The translations under genes and the position numbers were made by a program. From NCBI GenBank assembly GCA_046331095.1, contig JAXLRM010000003.1, positions 558,001 to 622,000 on the forward strand: a stretch of DNA of 64,000 bases. The letters are read 5' to 3'. Each line of letters opens with the position of its first letter. The first letter of the stretch is position 1. The DNA comes from JAIBAC01 sp046331095 (lineage in GTDB: Bacteria > Actinomycetota > Acidimicrobiia > UBA2766). The notes beneath the pieces were generated by a model. The model did not search any database, had not been told where the DNA came from, and worked only from the letters and a program-made list of their open reading frames with translations. Below, one piece after another: positions 47,215 through 55,903 of this stretch.

Positions 47215-48237
47215 ATGCCGGACACCGGCCCGTGTGACACCGCTGTCGAGTCGATCCTCGCCCGCTTGCGGGCGAGCGGCACCGTCCCCGAAGGCGCCGT
47301 GGTCGAGATCCACCCGCTTGCCGGGGGGGTCTCGTCCGACGTCCGGCGCGCGACGTGGCCCGGCGCCTCGGCGGTGATCAAGACCGCGCTGCCACGGTTG
47401 CGCGTCGAGGCCGTCTGGGAGGCTCCCCTCGAGCGCAGCGAGAACGAGGTGCGATGGCTGCGCCGGGCACGGTCGATCGTGATGGCTGCCGTGCCCGCGG
47501 TTCTCGCCGACGACCCGGGCGCTCACGTGTTCGCGATGGAAGACCTCGCCAGCGCGCCGACGTGGAAGGCGGAACTGGCCGCGGGACGCTGCGATCCGGA
47601 TTTCGCGGCGTCTGTCGGCGCTCTCGTCGCCCGCATCCACGCGACGACCGCCGCGGACGCCGCTACCGCAGCGGCGTTCGACACGGAGGCGCTCTTCCGA
47701 GCGCTGCGGGTCGAGCCCTACCTCGAGGCGACGGCACGGGCACGCCCCGAGGTCGCGGAGCCGCTCGCCGCGATCGCCGACGACCTCCTCGCCATCCGCT
47801 GCGCTCTCGTCCACGGTGACCTCAGCCCCAAGAACGTCCTCGTCACCGGGAGAGGACCTGTCTTCGTCGACGCCGAGACGGCGTGGTGGGGCGACCCGGC
47901 CTTCGACGTCGCCTTCGCCGACACGCACCTGCTCCTCAAGGCACGCTGGCACCCCGAGTTCACGGACGGCTACGCGGCATGTCGTGAAGCGTTCGCGTCT
48001 GCATACGTCGCGGGCGTCGACTGGGAGGACCCAGGCGCACTCGACGCGCGGGCGGCCCGCCTCCTCCCCGCCCTGCTCCTCGCACGCGTCGACGGCAAGT
48101 CACCGGTGGAGTACCTCGACGAGTCGGGCCGTGAGGCCACACGCCACCTGGCGGTCGAGGCACTGCGGGCCGGCGACTCGAGGTCCACGGCCGATCTGGC
48201 CCGGACCTGGTACGACGACGTGAGGGCGCGGGTGTGA
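47215..48237 (+). CDS. APH-family phosphotransferase (small-molecule kinase)
   Basis: A 340-aa protein of the aminoglycoside phosphotransferase/choline kinase fold. HPLAGGVSSDVRRATWPGASAVIKTALPRL is the N-lobe with the ATP-binding Lys near residue 57; FAMEDLASAPTWKAEL is the hinge; the catalytic Brenner motif ALVHGDLSPKNVLVTG is near 198 and the DFG-like metal motif VFVDAETAWWGDPAFDVAFA near 218 (DAE in place of the usual DWE/DFE). It could phosphorylate a hydroxyl on a metabolite; drug resistance is only one possibility. Its stop shares a base with the enolase-like start, so the two products probably act in one pathway. Confidence 0.85.
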   Translation: MPDTGPCDTAVESILARLRASGTVPEGAVVEIHPLAGGVSSDVRRATWPGASAVIKTALPRLRVEAVWEAPLERSENEVRWLRRARSIVMAAVPAVLADDPGAHVFAMEDLASAPTWKAELAAGRCDPDFAASVGALVARIHATTAADAATAAAFDTEALFRALRVEPYLEATARARPEVAEPLAAIADDLLAIRCALVHGDLSPKNVLVTGRGPVFVDAETAWWGDPAFDVAFADTHLLLKARWHPEFTDGYAACREAFASAYVAGVDWEDPGALDARAARLLPALLLARVDGKSPVEYLDESGREATRHLAVEALRAGDSRSTADLARTWYDDVRARV

Positions 48238-49577
48238 TGACGAACGCGGATTCGACGGCGATCACGTCCGTGCGGGGACGCGAGGTGTGGGACTCACGCG
48301 GGCGGCCCACGATCGAGGTCGAGGTCGAGCTGGCCGGGGGGGCACGCGGGCGCGCGATCGCCCCGGCGGGCGCGTCTCGCGGCAGGGGCGAGGCGGTCGA
48401 TCTGCGCGACGGGGGCACCCGCTTGGACGGCCTCGGGGTGACCCGCGCCGTCGCGGGTGTCGACGCCGTCTTGGCTCGTGCCCTGCGCTCCCGCGACGCC
48501 GTTGACCAGGAGGGTGTCGACGAGGTGCTCGTCGATGCGGACGGCAGCGACGACCGCTCCCGCCTCGGAGGCAACGCGTTGGTCGCGACGTCGATGGCGG
48601 TCGCGCACGCGGCGGCCGCGGCGGCGGGTGTGCCGTTGTGGCGCTGGATCCGCGACAGAGGCGCGCCGAGCGGCGATCGTATGGAGTTGCCGATGCCCGA
48701 GGTGCAGGTGATCGGAGGCGGGGCCCACGCGAGCCGGCGCGTCGATCTGCAGGACTTCATGGTCGTGCCCGTGGGCGCCGCGACGTTCCGCCAGGCCCTC
48801 GAGTGGGTTGCCGCGTGCCACCGGGCCACTGGCATCGTGCTCGCCGAGGCCGGGGGTGGCGCCCACGGGGTCGCCGACGAGGGCGGTCACTGGCCCGACG
48901 TCGACGGCAACGAGGCGGCCATCGCGGCGCTCACGGCGGGCATCGAGCGTGCCGGGTTCGAACCGGGACGCGACGTGGCGATCGCGCTGGACGTCGCGTC
49001 CTCCGAGTTCGGCCGCGACGGGTGTTACACACTCACTGCCGATGCCGACGCGCTCGACTCGGGCGCTTGGACCCACCGCCTCACCGGCTGGATCGACCGC
49101 TTCCCGGTCGTGTCGGTCGAGGATCCCCTCGCCGAGGACGACCTCGATGCTTTCGCGGCGTTCACTGCCGCGGTCGGCGACCGCGTGCAGGTGGTGGGCG
49201 ACGACCTCACGGTCACGGACGCCGCCCGCGTCGAGACGGCCGCCCGGGTGGGGGCGGCCAACGCGCTCCTCGTGAAGCCGAACCAGGTTGGCACCCTCAC
49301 CGAGGCCAAGGCCGCCTTCGACGCGGCCCGTAAGGCGGGATGGGAGACGATCGTGTCGGCGCGCTCGGGTGAGTCCGAAGACGTCACGATCGTCCACCTC
49401 GCCTTGGGCTGGGGCGCCGACGGTCTCAAGGTCGGCTCGATCGTCCGTGGTGAACGCACCGCGAAGTGGAACGAGATGCTGCGTATCGAGGACCGTCTCG
49501 GACCCGCCGCGACCCTCGCCCGCCCGCGTTTGGGACAGGCCCACACCCAAACCCACACCCAAACGCGGGCAGGATGA
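48237..49577 (+). CDS. Divergent enolase paralogue
   Basis: A 446-aa enolase-superfamily protein of the true enolase subgroup. The Mg/acid residues DVASSEF Asp, VEDPLAED Glu, GDDLTVTD Asp and LVKPNQVGTLTE Lys are kept, as is the late Lys (LKVGSIVRGER). Changes against canonical enolase: DSRGNP to DSRGRP (residue 23), GASTG to GASRG (48), QEFM to LQDFM (catalytic-site Glu to Asp), and SHRSGE to SARSGE (His lost). ATG at 48237 overlaps the kinase stop (TGATG). A changed substrate, perhaps the product of that kinase, is inferred. The C-terminal 15 or so residues (LGQAHTQTHTQTRAG) are coded by repeat array C. Confidence 0.88.
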   Translation: MTNADSTAITSVRGREVWDSRGRPTIEVEVELAGGARGRAIAPAGASRGRGEAVDLRDGGTRLDGLGVTRAVAGVDAVLARALRSRDAVDQEGVDEVLVDADGSDDRSRLGGNALVATSMAVAHAAAAAAGVPLWRWIRDRGAPSGDRMELPMPEVQVIGGGAHASRRVDLQDFMVVPVGAATFRQALEWVAACHRATGIVLAEAGGGAHGVADEGGHWPDVDGNEAAIAALTAGIERAGFEPGRDVAIALDVASSEFGRDGCYTLTADADALDSGAWTHRLTGWIDRFPVVSVEDPLAEDDLDAFAAFTAAVGDRVQVVGDDLTVTDAARVETAARVGAANALLVKPNQVGTLTEAKAAFDAARKAGWETIVSARSGESEDVTIVHLALGWGADGLKVGSIVRGERTAKWNEMLRIEDRLGPAATLARPRLGQAHTQTHTQTRAG

Positions 49578-49696
49578 CCCGCCAGCGAGACAAACCGCCC
49601 GCGTTTGGGACAGGCCCGCACCCAAACGCGGGCAGGATGACCCGCCAGCGAGACAAACCGCCCGCGTTTGGGACAGGCCCACCCCCAAACGCGGGC
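49522..49696. repeat. Palindromic repeat array C (two full units plus two halves)
   Basis: A right half-unit GCCCGCGTTTGGG (49522-49534), full units at 49558-49609 and 49621-49672 (63 bp apart), and a left half-unit CCCAAACGCGGGC (49684-49696). The interior reads AGGATGACCCGCCAGCGAG...AAACC. A 12-bp ACACCCAAACCC duplication separates the first half from the first full unit. The array codes the end of the enolase-like gene and stops 19 bp before the stop codon of the convergent VanW gene. Confidence 0.95.
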
Positions 49697-49715
49697 AGGA
49701 TGACGTGCCGGCGTC

Positions 49716-51584
49716 CTAGTCGGTGTTGCTCCCGGACTTGCCGCTCGTGCCCGCATCGGCGGAGGGCTTGTCCGGTACGCAGGGCCCGCCGTGTTGGTAC
49801 TCGGTGTCGACGTGTTCCTCTTTCTGGCGCCCGTCGGGCCACGCGATGGTCCGCACGATGTCGACCGTCGTACAGCTCCCACGGTGGCCGAGCTTGGGAT
49901 CGGACTCGGTGACGACCCTGCCGTCGGGAGTGCCCCACATGCTCACGGTCACACTGGTGTCGGTGTAGGACGTCCAGATCACGAGCGGTCCCGGGGTGTC
50001 GTTGGTGAACTTGAGGTCGGGATAGGGGTACCCGAGGGTGGCCTCGCGGCCTTTGGGGTACCGCGTGAAGTACTGGCTGTGCGGCTTGTGCTGGTCGACC
50101 TGGATACCCGCGTAGAACAGGGCGTTGTAGGTCGTCGTCGCCACCTGGCTGATCCCGCCACCGGGGCTGTCCTTGTGCTCGCCGTCCGCGATCGAGGGCG
50201 CCAGCGCCCACCCGTCGCTCTTCTTGCGCGGACCACCGAGAGCCTCGTTCATCGACCACTGCTCGCCCGGCATCACGACGTCGCTGCGGATCGTGTCCGC
50301 CGCCTTGTGGATGTTCTCGACACGCGCCTCACAGCACTTGTGGCGGGTCGTGAACTCGCTCAGCTTCTGGATCGGCCCCATCGCCTTCAGGTCGGTGACC
50401 GTGAGCTTGGGCGGCTTCTCACCGGGTTGCAACGTCACCGCCTTCGCTCCGGAATCGAGAGCCTGCTCGAGCTGCGCCGCGCTGCCGGGCACACAGCAGC
50501 CGAACCCGGGTGTCCCTTCGACGTACCTAATCGTGCCGTCGCTGAGATCGAAGGCCGCGTCCACGGTAGGCGTCCCGACGTTGCCGAAGAGCTTCTGCAT
50601 GCCCTTGCGCAGGCTCGGCTCGTCGATACCGACCCGGTAGCCGTCGTCTCCGGGGATCCCGTTGATCATGTCGTCGACGCCGCCGGCCGCCAGGTCGGCA
50701 GCCGCGAGCCCCTCGAGCTCGACGTGGATGGACCTCCCCCGCAGTCCCTGGGCCGCGTCCGCAGCGGCGCGGGCGTTCTCGGCGGTGAAGCGCGTCGGGA
50801 TGTCGGCGACGGGGAAACGGATCCGCGGGTGGGGATTCCGCTCGACGGCTTCGGTCAGGCGTTGCCGCGCGTCGTCGACGACGATGTCGTGGCCGGTCAC
50901 GGGGTCGTCGAACTGGAACTCACCGTCCTCGACCGAGACCTGCGGCTCGACCGGTTCGATCTTCCCGCCGAACTGGATCGATTCGATCTGCTCGTTCAGG
51001 ACGGCATCATCGATGTGCAGTGGCACGGAGACATCGCGTTCGGTGAACCAGTCCCAGCCCCGCGCGAGCGGCCACCCGGAGCGGCCGACTGCCATCGCAG
51101 CCTCGACGGCGCCGTCCACGTCGACGGAGAAGCCGAACTGGCGCGGGTCGACCTGGATCACGGTGTCCTCGACCGTGACCGGCACGGGAGTCCCCAGGAG
51201 CGAGTCCGAGTAGGCACCGATCGTCGCACGCGCCTCGTCGGGGCTCTTGCCGCCCAGGTCCACCGGGCCCATGCGCACGCCTGCGATCACCCGCTCGCCC
51301 TGCAGCGTCGCGTCTGCGTAGGCAGCCGCCGTGACGAGTACGGCGAAGGATCCGGCGACCACGACTCCACCGAGCAAGGCGCGCCGCAGCGTTGCACCGC
51401 GGCTGCGCCCCGATCCCACCCACGCGGTCCGGCTCGGCCTGTCCCCGCCGGTGGGTGCGCTCGCTGGCACTGCGTCGGCGTCATCACCTGCGCCGGGAGC
51501 GCCGGAATCACCGGGCTCGTGCTGTAGCGACGGCGGGGAGGTGACGACGCTCGTGATCGTGTCGTGCGCGTCGGTCATCGTCAT
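49716..51584 (-). CDS. VanW-family membrane-anchored protein
   Basis: A 622-aa protein. A cytoplasmic acidic/Pro tail (about 1-65), one transmembrane helix (LLGGVVVAGSFAVLVTAAAYAD, about 70-91), two peptidoglycan-binding-4-type domains (about 95-330: VIAGVRMGPVDLGGKSPDEA, RGRSIHVELEGLAAADLAAGG, and ...), then the VanW domain (about 385-560: LSEFTTRHKCCEARVENIHKAADTI, MPGEQWSMNEALGG, GGGISQVATTTYNALFYAG). It works outside the membrane on the cell wall, but VanW activity is not defined. A paired Cys-Cys occurs at the start (GFGCCVP, KCCEAR). The Ser/Asp-rich tail has a late Cys pair. Confidence 0.9.
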   Translation of the reverse strand: MTMTDAHDTITSVVTSPPSLQHEPGDSGAPGAGDDADAVPASAPTGGDRPSRTAWVGSGRSRGATLRRALLGGVVVAGSFAVLVTAAAYADATLQGERVIAGVRMGPVDLGGKSPDEARATIGAYSDSLLGTPVPVTVEDTVIQVDPRQFGFSVDVDGAVEAAMAVGRSGWPLARGWDWFTERDVSVPLHIDDAVLNEQIESIQFGGKIEPVEPQVSVEDGEFQFDDPVTGHDIVVDDARQRLTEAVERNPHPRIRFPVADIPTRFTAENARAAADAAQGLRGRSIHVELEGLAAADLAAGGVDDMINGIPGDDGYRVGIDEPSLRKGMQKLFGNVGTPTVDAAFDLSDGTIRYVEGTPGFGCCVPGSAAQLEQALDSGAKAVTLQPGEKPPKLTVTDLKAMGPIQKLSEFTTRHKCCEARVENIHKAADTIRSDVVMPGEQWSMNEALGGPRKKSDGWALAPSIADGEHKDSPGGGISQVATTTYNALFYAGIQVDQHKPHSQYFTRYPKGREATLGYPYPDLKFTNDTPGPLVIWTSYTDTSVTVSMWGTPDGRVVTESDPKLGHRGSCTTVDIVRTIAWPDGRQKEEHVDTEYQHGGPCVPDKPSADAGTSGKSGSNTD

Positions 51585-51713
51585 CCTGCGCGGAGCCGGC
51601 CAGACACGGCGCGCTCCGGACAGCCGATCGAAGCTAACGATCCGGCAGCGGGCCGGGCAAGTTCCGCCGTGCCCGGGCCTGGCCGCCGGCGTCGTTGCGC
51701 CGCGGCGGGGCGG

Positions 51714-52424
51714 TCAGACCGCACCGGGCATCGGTGGTGCGACGAAGGGTTGTCCCGCCCGCGCCGGCTCCCACGGCGGGACGCCCGCAGGCGGGTAGAT
51801 CTCGACGAAGCGGCCCACGTTGGTCTTGTCGATCACGAGCGTGTGGGCGGCCATGTCGCCGACGCGGCGGTGGCCCTTGGAGACGAGGATGACGATCAAC
51901 GCGATCAAGCTGCTGTCGAAGAGGACGCGGAGGGCGTTGCGGATCGCACTCTGGCCCCATGTGATCGGCGCCGCGCCGGTGCTGCCGACGACGCGGAGCC
52001 CGAAGACGAGCTTGCCGGGGCTGCCCTGCAGGGTCCGTTCCGTGACGAAGTAGTAGAGGAACATCACCGTCCACATGACGGCGATCGAGATCAGGTACCG
52101 CGACATGAACTCGCCCGTCATCGCCGGCGGTGGTGCAGCGCGCGAACGCGATGCCCGGTCGACCTGGTCGACGAGGCCGCCGTCGCCGAAGATCGGCTGC
52201 CACATCAGCGCGAAGAAGATCAGGAGCTGGGGCACGATCAGGATGATCGAGTCCACGATCGCAGCGCCGACCCTGCGGCCGACCACGTCGGTCGGATCGA
52301 AGGCTCCGACCCCGCTCTGGGGGCCCCAGTAGGGCGCTGCTCGGGGTTGCCCGGGCACGGTGGGCTGTTGCCAGGTCTCCTGTGACCAAGTCGGCGTGCC
52401 GGCGGGTTCCTGCGCGTCTTCCAT
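51714..52424 (-). CDS. RDD-family membrane protein
   Basis: A 236-aa protein. The N-terminal about 40 residues are Pro/Gln/Trp-rich and cytosolic, then an RDD domain: VVGRRVGAAIVDSIILIVPQLLIFFAL (helix 1, start of RDD with Arg/Asp), a loop, YLISIAVMWTVMFLYYFVTERTLQGSPGKLVFGLRVVG (helix 2 and the GxxG.. motif), and ALRVLFDSSLIALIVILVSKGHRRVGDMAAHTLVID. RDD proteins are linked to ion or peptide transport; the role is open. I use the ATG at 52424; a GTG at 52460 would overlap uppS by 14 bp. Confidence 0.85.
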   Translation of the reverse strand: MEDAQEPAGTPTWSQETWQQPTVPGQPRAAPYWGPQSGVGAFDPTDVVGRRVGAAIVDSIILIVPQLLIFFALMWQPIFGDGGLVDQVDRASRSRAAPPPAMTGEFMSRYLISIAVMWTVMFLYYFVTERTLQGSPGKLVFGLRVVGSTGAAPITWGQSAIRNALRVLFDSSLIALIVILVSKGHRRVGDMAAHTLVIDKTNVGRFVEIYPPAGVPPWEPARAGQPFVAPPMPGAV

Positions 52425-52446
52425 CGGCAGCAAGCGTACGCGCGTC

Positions 52447-53211
52447 TCAGTCGATGACACCGCCGTAGCGGCGCTCGCGGTTCTGGTAGCGCGCGACGGC
52501 CTCGTAGAGGTGGCGACGTCGGAAGTCGGGCCAGAGTCGCCGTGGGAACAGGAACTCGGTGTACGCGGACTGCCATAGCAGGAAGTTCGAGATGCGCATC
52601 TCGCCGCTCGAGCGCACGAGAAGGTCCGGGTCGGGCATCTCCGGCACGTACAGGTGACGCGCGATCGTGCGCTCGGAGATCCTCCGCGGGTCGATCTCGC
52701 CGGCGACGGCGAGGGCCGCTATCTCCCGCACGGCGTCCACGATCTCCGCCCGCCCGCCGTAGTTGAACGCGAACGTCAGGTTGAGCCGGCGACACCGGCC
52801 GGTGAGTGCTTCCGACTCCGCGATGGTGTCGACGAGCGCCTTGGGTACGGGCCGCGATCGCCGCCCCATGAACCGGATCCGGATCTCCTTGCGGAGGCAC
52901 TCCTCGCGGCGCCGCAACAGGATGTCGCGGTTGAACCACAGCAGGAACTCGACCTCCTCTTCGGGCCGGTTCCAGTTCTCGGTGGAGAAGACGTAGACCG
53001 TCATCCACTCGATGCCGAGCGCGAGTGCCCCTTCGACGACGTCCCAGAGCGCAGGCTCACCGCGGCGGTGGCCCTCGGTTCGGTGCAGCCCGCGCCGCGC
53101 CGCCCAGCGTCCGTTGCCGTCGAGGATCAGCGCCACGTGACGCGGTATGTCGGCGGCGTCGATGCCGAAACGGCGGCAGATCTCGGCTCGGTCGGGCTCG
53201 GGAGGTGCCAC
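52447..53211 (-). CDS. uppS: Isoprenyl transferase (undecaprenyl/decaprenyl diphosphate synthase)
   Basis: A 254-aa cis-prenyltransferase. The catalytic Asp is in HVALILDGNGRWAARRGLHRTEGHRRG near residue 31; further motifs are VYVFSTENWNRPEEEVEFL, RLNLTFAFNYGGRAEIVDAV, and the terminal block PDPDLLVRSSGEMRISNFLLWQSAYTEFLFPRRLWPDF. It makes the long-chain lipid carrier for cell-wall assembly at the membrane. ATG at 53211; it starts 15 bp after recO and ends 23 bp before the RDD gene, a common recO-uppS pairing in Actinobacteria. Confidence 0.96.
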   Translation of the reverse strand: MAPPEPDRAEICRRFGIDAADIPRHVALILDGNGRWAARRGLHRTEGHRRGEPALWDVVEGALALGIEWMTVYVFSTENWNRPEEEVEFLLWFNRDILLRRREECLRKEIRIRFMGRRSRPVPKALVDTIAESEALTGRCRRLNLTFAFNYGGRAEIVDAVREIAALAVAGEIDPRRISERTIARHLYVPEMPDPDLLVRSSGEMRISNFLLWQSAYTEFLFPRRLWPDFRRRHLYEAVARYQNRERRYGGVID

Positions 53212-53226
53212 TGCTGGTTCCGTGAG

Positions 53227-53949
53227 TCAGGTCGCAGCGAGGCTGCGCAAGCGGCGGTCGAGATGGTACTCGGCAGCCCGCGCGACGATCCCGTCGACCT
53301 CGCCTGCGTGGACGTCGACGATCGCGTCGAGCGGGGTGCGCCACAGGTCCTGGAGGAGTCGGACCGATTCCGGGGCGAGCCCGACGTCGGAGGGGCTGCG
53401 ACAACTCGAGCACAGCACTCCCCCGGCGTCGATGCCGAACGCGGACAGGCCGTCCTCACCCCCACACGCCATGCAGTTTCGCAGTCCCGGGGCGAACCCG
53501 CTCACGCCGAGCAGCTTCAGCAGGAACGCCGACCGCAGGACGTGGGGCACCTCCGTACCCGCACGCACGTGGCCGGCGAGGGCGCGCCAGCCTGCCAGCA
53601 GGAGCCGCAAGAGACGTGGGTTCGACTCCGAGTCCGGCGCCACGACGTCGGTTGCCTCGCACATGAGCTGGGCCGCGGCGTAGGCGTCGTAATCGTGGCG
53701 CAGGTCGGCGTACGACGCGACGATCTCGGCCTGGGACACGGTCTGGAGCTCGCCGCGCCCCTCCCACAACATGAGGTCGACGTGTCCGAAGGGATCGAGG
53801 CGGGCGCCGAAGCGGCTCTTGGTCTTGCGGACGCCCTTGACCACGGCCCGCACCTTGCCGTGGTCGTGGGTGAGGATCGTCACGATGCGGTCGGCCTCGC
53901 CGAGGCGCATCGTGCGCATCACCGCACCGTGGTCCTTGTACAGCCCCAT
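53227..53949 (-). CDS. recO: DNA repair protein RecO
   Basis: A 240-aa RecO, which loads RecA with RecR and anneals single strands. The N-terminal OB-fold reads LYKDHGAVMRTMRLGEADRIVTILTHDHGKVRAVVKGVRKTKSRFGARLDPF. The helical domain carries a zinc-finger CMACGGED...CSSCRS (Cys-x2-Cys, Cys-x2-Cys) near residues 160-185. ATG at 53949. A perfect 18-bp palindrome lies only 8 bp upstream, in the promoter or leader, which is unusual for recO. Confidence 0.95.
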   Translation of the reverse strand: MGLYKDHGAVMRTMRLGEADRIVTILTHDHGKVRAVVKGVRKTKSRFGARLDPFGHVDLMLWEGRGELQTVSQAEIVASYADLRHDYDAYAAAQLMCEATDVVAPDSESNPRLLRLLLAGWRALAGHVRAGTEVPHVLRSAFLLKLLGVSGFAPGLRNCMACGGEDGLSAFGIDAGGVLCSSCRSPSDVGLAPESVRLLQDLWRTPLDAIVDVHAGEVDGIVARAAEYHLDRRLRSLAAT

Positions 53950-53956
53950 CGGGCGA

Positions 53957-53974
53957 AACTACACCGGTGTAGTT
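53957..53974. promoter_or_regulatory. Perfect 18-bp palindrome upstream of recO
   Basis: AACTACACCGGTGTAGTT, fully symmetric, 7 bp before the recO start codon. It is followed on the plus strand by TTGACA. The form is that of a TetR-type operator. A role in autoregulation of the recO-uppS-RDD operon by an unlinked repressor is inferred. Confidence 0.45.
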
Positions 53975-53996
53975 GACAGGCTCGCGAACGAAGAGC

Positions 53997-54029
53997 GGCA
54001 GCCGGGCCGCAGGCGGCGACCCGGCTGCC
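53997..54029 (-). terminator. Hairpin terminator of the secreted-protein gene
   Basis: GGCAGCCGGG / CCCGGCTGCC, a perfect 10-bp stem with a 13-nt loop, 32 bp past the stop of the minus-strand secreted protein and upstream of recO. No T-tract. Confidence 0.65.
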
Positions 54030-54061
54030 TCCCATCGGCTCAGATGGCGACTACCGCCGCA

Positions 54062-55699
54062 TCATGTCGGGCAGGTGGGCTCGGTCGAGCTCTGCAACTC
54101 CACGTAGCGGGCATTCACGTGGGCCGACGTCGTGTTGCCGTTCAGCAGTCCGTAGTTGGTGGCCGTCCACGTCTTGGCGCAACGGTCGTTGTTGCGTACG
54201 GTGAAGTAGTCGCCGTATCGACCGTCGCTGCGGTTGTGCGTAGCGGTTGCCGTGATCGTCAGGGGGCTGAAAGAGACACCCGACGATGACGAGTCGTCGA
54301 CTCCGACGTCACCATGGGCTGCGGTTCCGCCACCGCCTGCCTTGCCCCCCGTCGCGATCGACAGGGCGAGCTCGCCGTCGCTGTTCGCACCGATGACGGG
54401 GAAGCCGAAGCAGAAGCCCTGGTTGAAGATCACCGGCTGGGAGAGGACGGTGAGGGTGGAAGTCGACAGTTGTGCGCCCCGTACGTATGCCTGGGTGAAC
54501 GACCCGTTGGGTGAGGACGGCCAGAAGAACGAGAGCTGACCACCGCCGGTTGCGCCTCTGAGCCGGAATCCCGTGATGCTGAAGGCCGTGGCCCGCTCGA
54601 TGAAGTCGAAGTTGCCGGTGCCGCCACGGCAGTCCGGGTTGTTGAAGGCGCTCGCCGACACCGTGCGCGTGGTCTGGGACACCGAGGTGGTCGCCTCCGG
54701 CCAACTGAAGATCCGCAAGGTCGTCGAGTCGTCGAGCTGTCCCCAGAACATCGTCGTCGTCGCGCCTTCGACAGGGACCCAGACACGCTGGCTTCCGGTG
54801 CTCTGGTTGAACGTGCGCGTGGAAGCGGTCGTGCAGGCGGCGAGCTGGGAGGCGGTGATCCGCATCATGCGTGCTCCCGCCCAGGTGCTGCCGTTCGTCA
54901 TCAGGTTCATGGACAGGTAGAGGAACGTGCCGCCGACGGCGATGTGGGGGTAGTCGGGAAGGATGTTGTTGGCTGTTCCTCCTGGGTCGATGTCGTAGCT
55001 GCAGTCGACTCCCGCCGTCCTGGCGTTGCGGACGTTGATGCGCACCACGCCGTTCGTCTGGGCGGAGTTCGTGTAGAGGACCGTGGTGAACGTCGTGTCG
55101 AGCCCGGGGTGGTGGACGGCGTCCAGATCGCAGCACGCGCTGGGGGCGTCCGACGGGCCTGCCGGGATCGACTCGGCCGTCCACGTGGACCCGCTGTTGG
55201 TGGACTGCGACAGGTAGGTGTTCCCCCCGTAGACCACGTCACGGCTGTCGTTCGCCGCCGAGGGCTCGGCCAGCGTCGAGCTCACCGCCTGCGCTGTCGT
55301 GTTCCGGAAGTTCTTCGTCACCGACAGCGACTCGCTCGCGGCCGTGCGTTCCCCCGTCGGCGCGTTGGCCGGCCTCACATCCGCTGCGGCCTCCGATGCC
55401 GAGTACCCGTGGGTACGGGCGTTCTGGTCGGTTGCATCGCGGTTCGCCGAGTGCCGCTCCGCCAGCGCGGCACGTTGCTCGGGACTGGTCGGGTCGGGTC
55501 TGGAAGTGTCGGCTGCCGCGTTCGGGGCCACGGTGCCCGCAGCCGTGGCCGGTGCTGCGGCTGCCGCTTGGGCGGCGTCCGCTGCAGGCGCGGCTGCCGC
55601 CGCTGTGACCGTGAGGCTGGACAACGCCGGGATGGCTATGCATGCCGCTGCGACAGCGACGAATCCGCGACTGAGCGCGCTTCTACCTCGTGTCCTCAT
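54062..55699 (-). CDS. Secreted sialidase/BNR-like beta-propeller protein
   Basis: A 545-aa exported protein. The signal peptide MRTRGRSALSRGFVAVAAACIAIPALSSLTVTAAAAA (about 1-38) is followed by a low-complexity Ala/Thr/Pro/Asp part to about 120. The main domain (about 125-520) has Asp-box-like and propeller elements: YLSQSTNSGSTWTAESIP, VVYGGNTYLS, YPHIAVGGTFLYLSMN, FSWPEATTSVSQTTRT. No catalytic set is complete enough to call a sialidase. Cys pairs (SACCDLD, PDCRGG, GFCFGFP) suggest disulfides. ATG at 55699 starts the signal peptide. Upstream lie the GGTAAAG direct repeats; downstream is a hairpin. Confidence 0.68.
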   Translation of the reverse strand: MRTRGRSALSRGFVAVAAACIAIPALSSLTVTAAAAAPAADAAQAAAAAPATAAGTVAPNAAADTSRPDPTSPEQRAALAERHSANRDATDQNARTHGYSASEAAADVRPANAPTGERTAASESLSVTKNFRNTTAQAVSSTLAEPSAANDSRDVVYGGNTYLSQSTNSGSTWTAESIPAGPSDAPSACCDLDAVHHPGLDTTFTTVLYTNSAQTNGVVRINVRNARTAGVDCSYDIDPGGTANNILPDYPHIAVGGTFLYLSMNLMTNGSTWAGARMMRITASQLAACTTASTRTFNQSTGSQRVWVPVEGATTTMFWGQLDDSTTLRIFSWPEATTSVSQTTRTVSASAFNNPDCRGGTGNFDFIERATAFSITGFRLRGATGGGQLSFFWPSSPNGSFTQAYVRGAQLSTSTLTVLSQPVIFNQGFCFGFPVIGANSDGELALSIATGGKAGGGGTAAHGDVGVDDSSSSGVSFSPLTITATATHNRSDGRYGDYFTVRNNDRCAKTWTATNYGLLNGNTTSAHVNARYVELQSSTEPTCPT

Positions 55700-55763
55700 C
55701 GTCGCCCTCCCGTTCTCCTCGAGCCCACTGTTCGGGCCGTTCCGGGCCACAGAAGCAGCAACC

Positions 55764-55781
55764 GGTAAAGCATCGGTAAAG
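55764..55781 (+). promoter_or_regulatory. GGTAAAG direct repeat, candidate SARP-type operator
   Basis: GGTAAAG (55764-55770), 4-bp spacer CATC, GGTAAAG (55775-55781): a heptamer pair with 11-bp period, the geometry bound by SARP-type regulators. It lies between the divergent secreted-protein gene (start 55699) and the pterin dehydratase (start 55904). A near-copy is upstream of the SARP/AfsR-like gene at 60658. Confidence 0.5.
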
Positions 55782-55903
55782 ACGTGCGCTACGCCGGTCT
55801 GGATCGGCGGCCGAGCATGCTGACCTTGCCGGTGCCCGCGTAGCAGTCGCGGCCGATGCCGGGCAGGATTGCCACGGAGATGCACGCTGCCCGGGAGGTT
55901 GCC

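Noticed and set aside
47215..48237. Aminoglycoside resistance gene
   Set aside because: The APH fold is clear, but the coupling to an enolase-like gene and lack of resistance-type neighbours make a metabolic kinase more likely.
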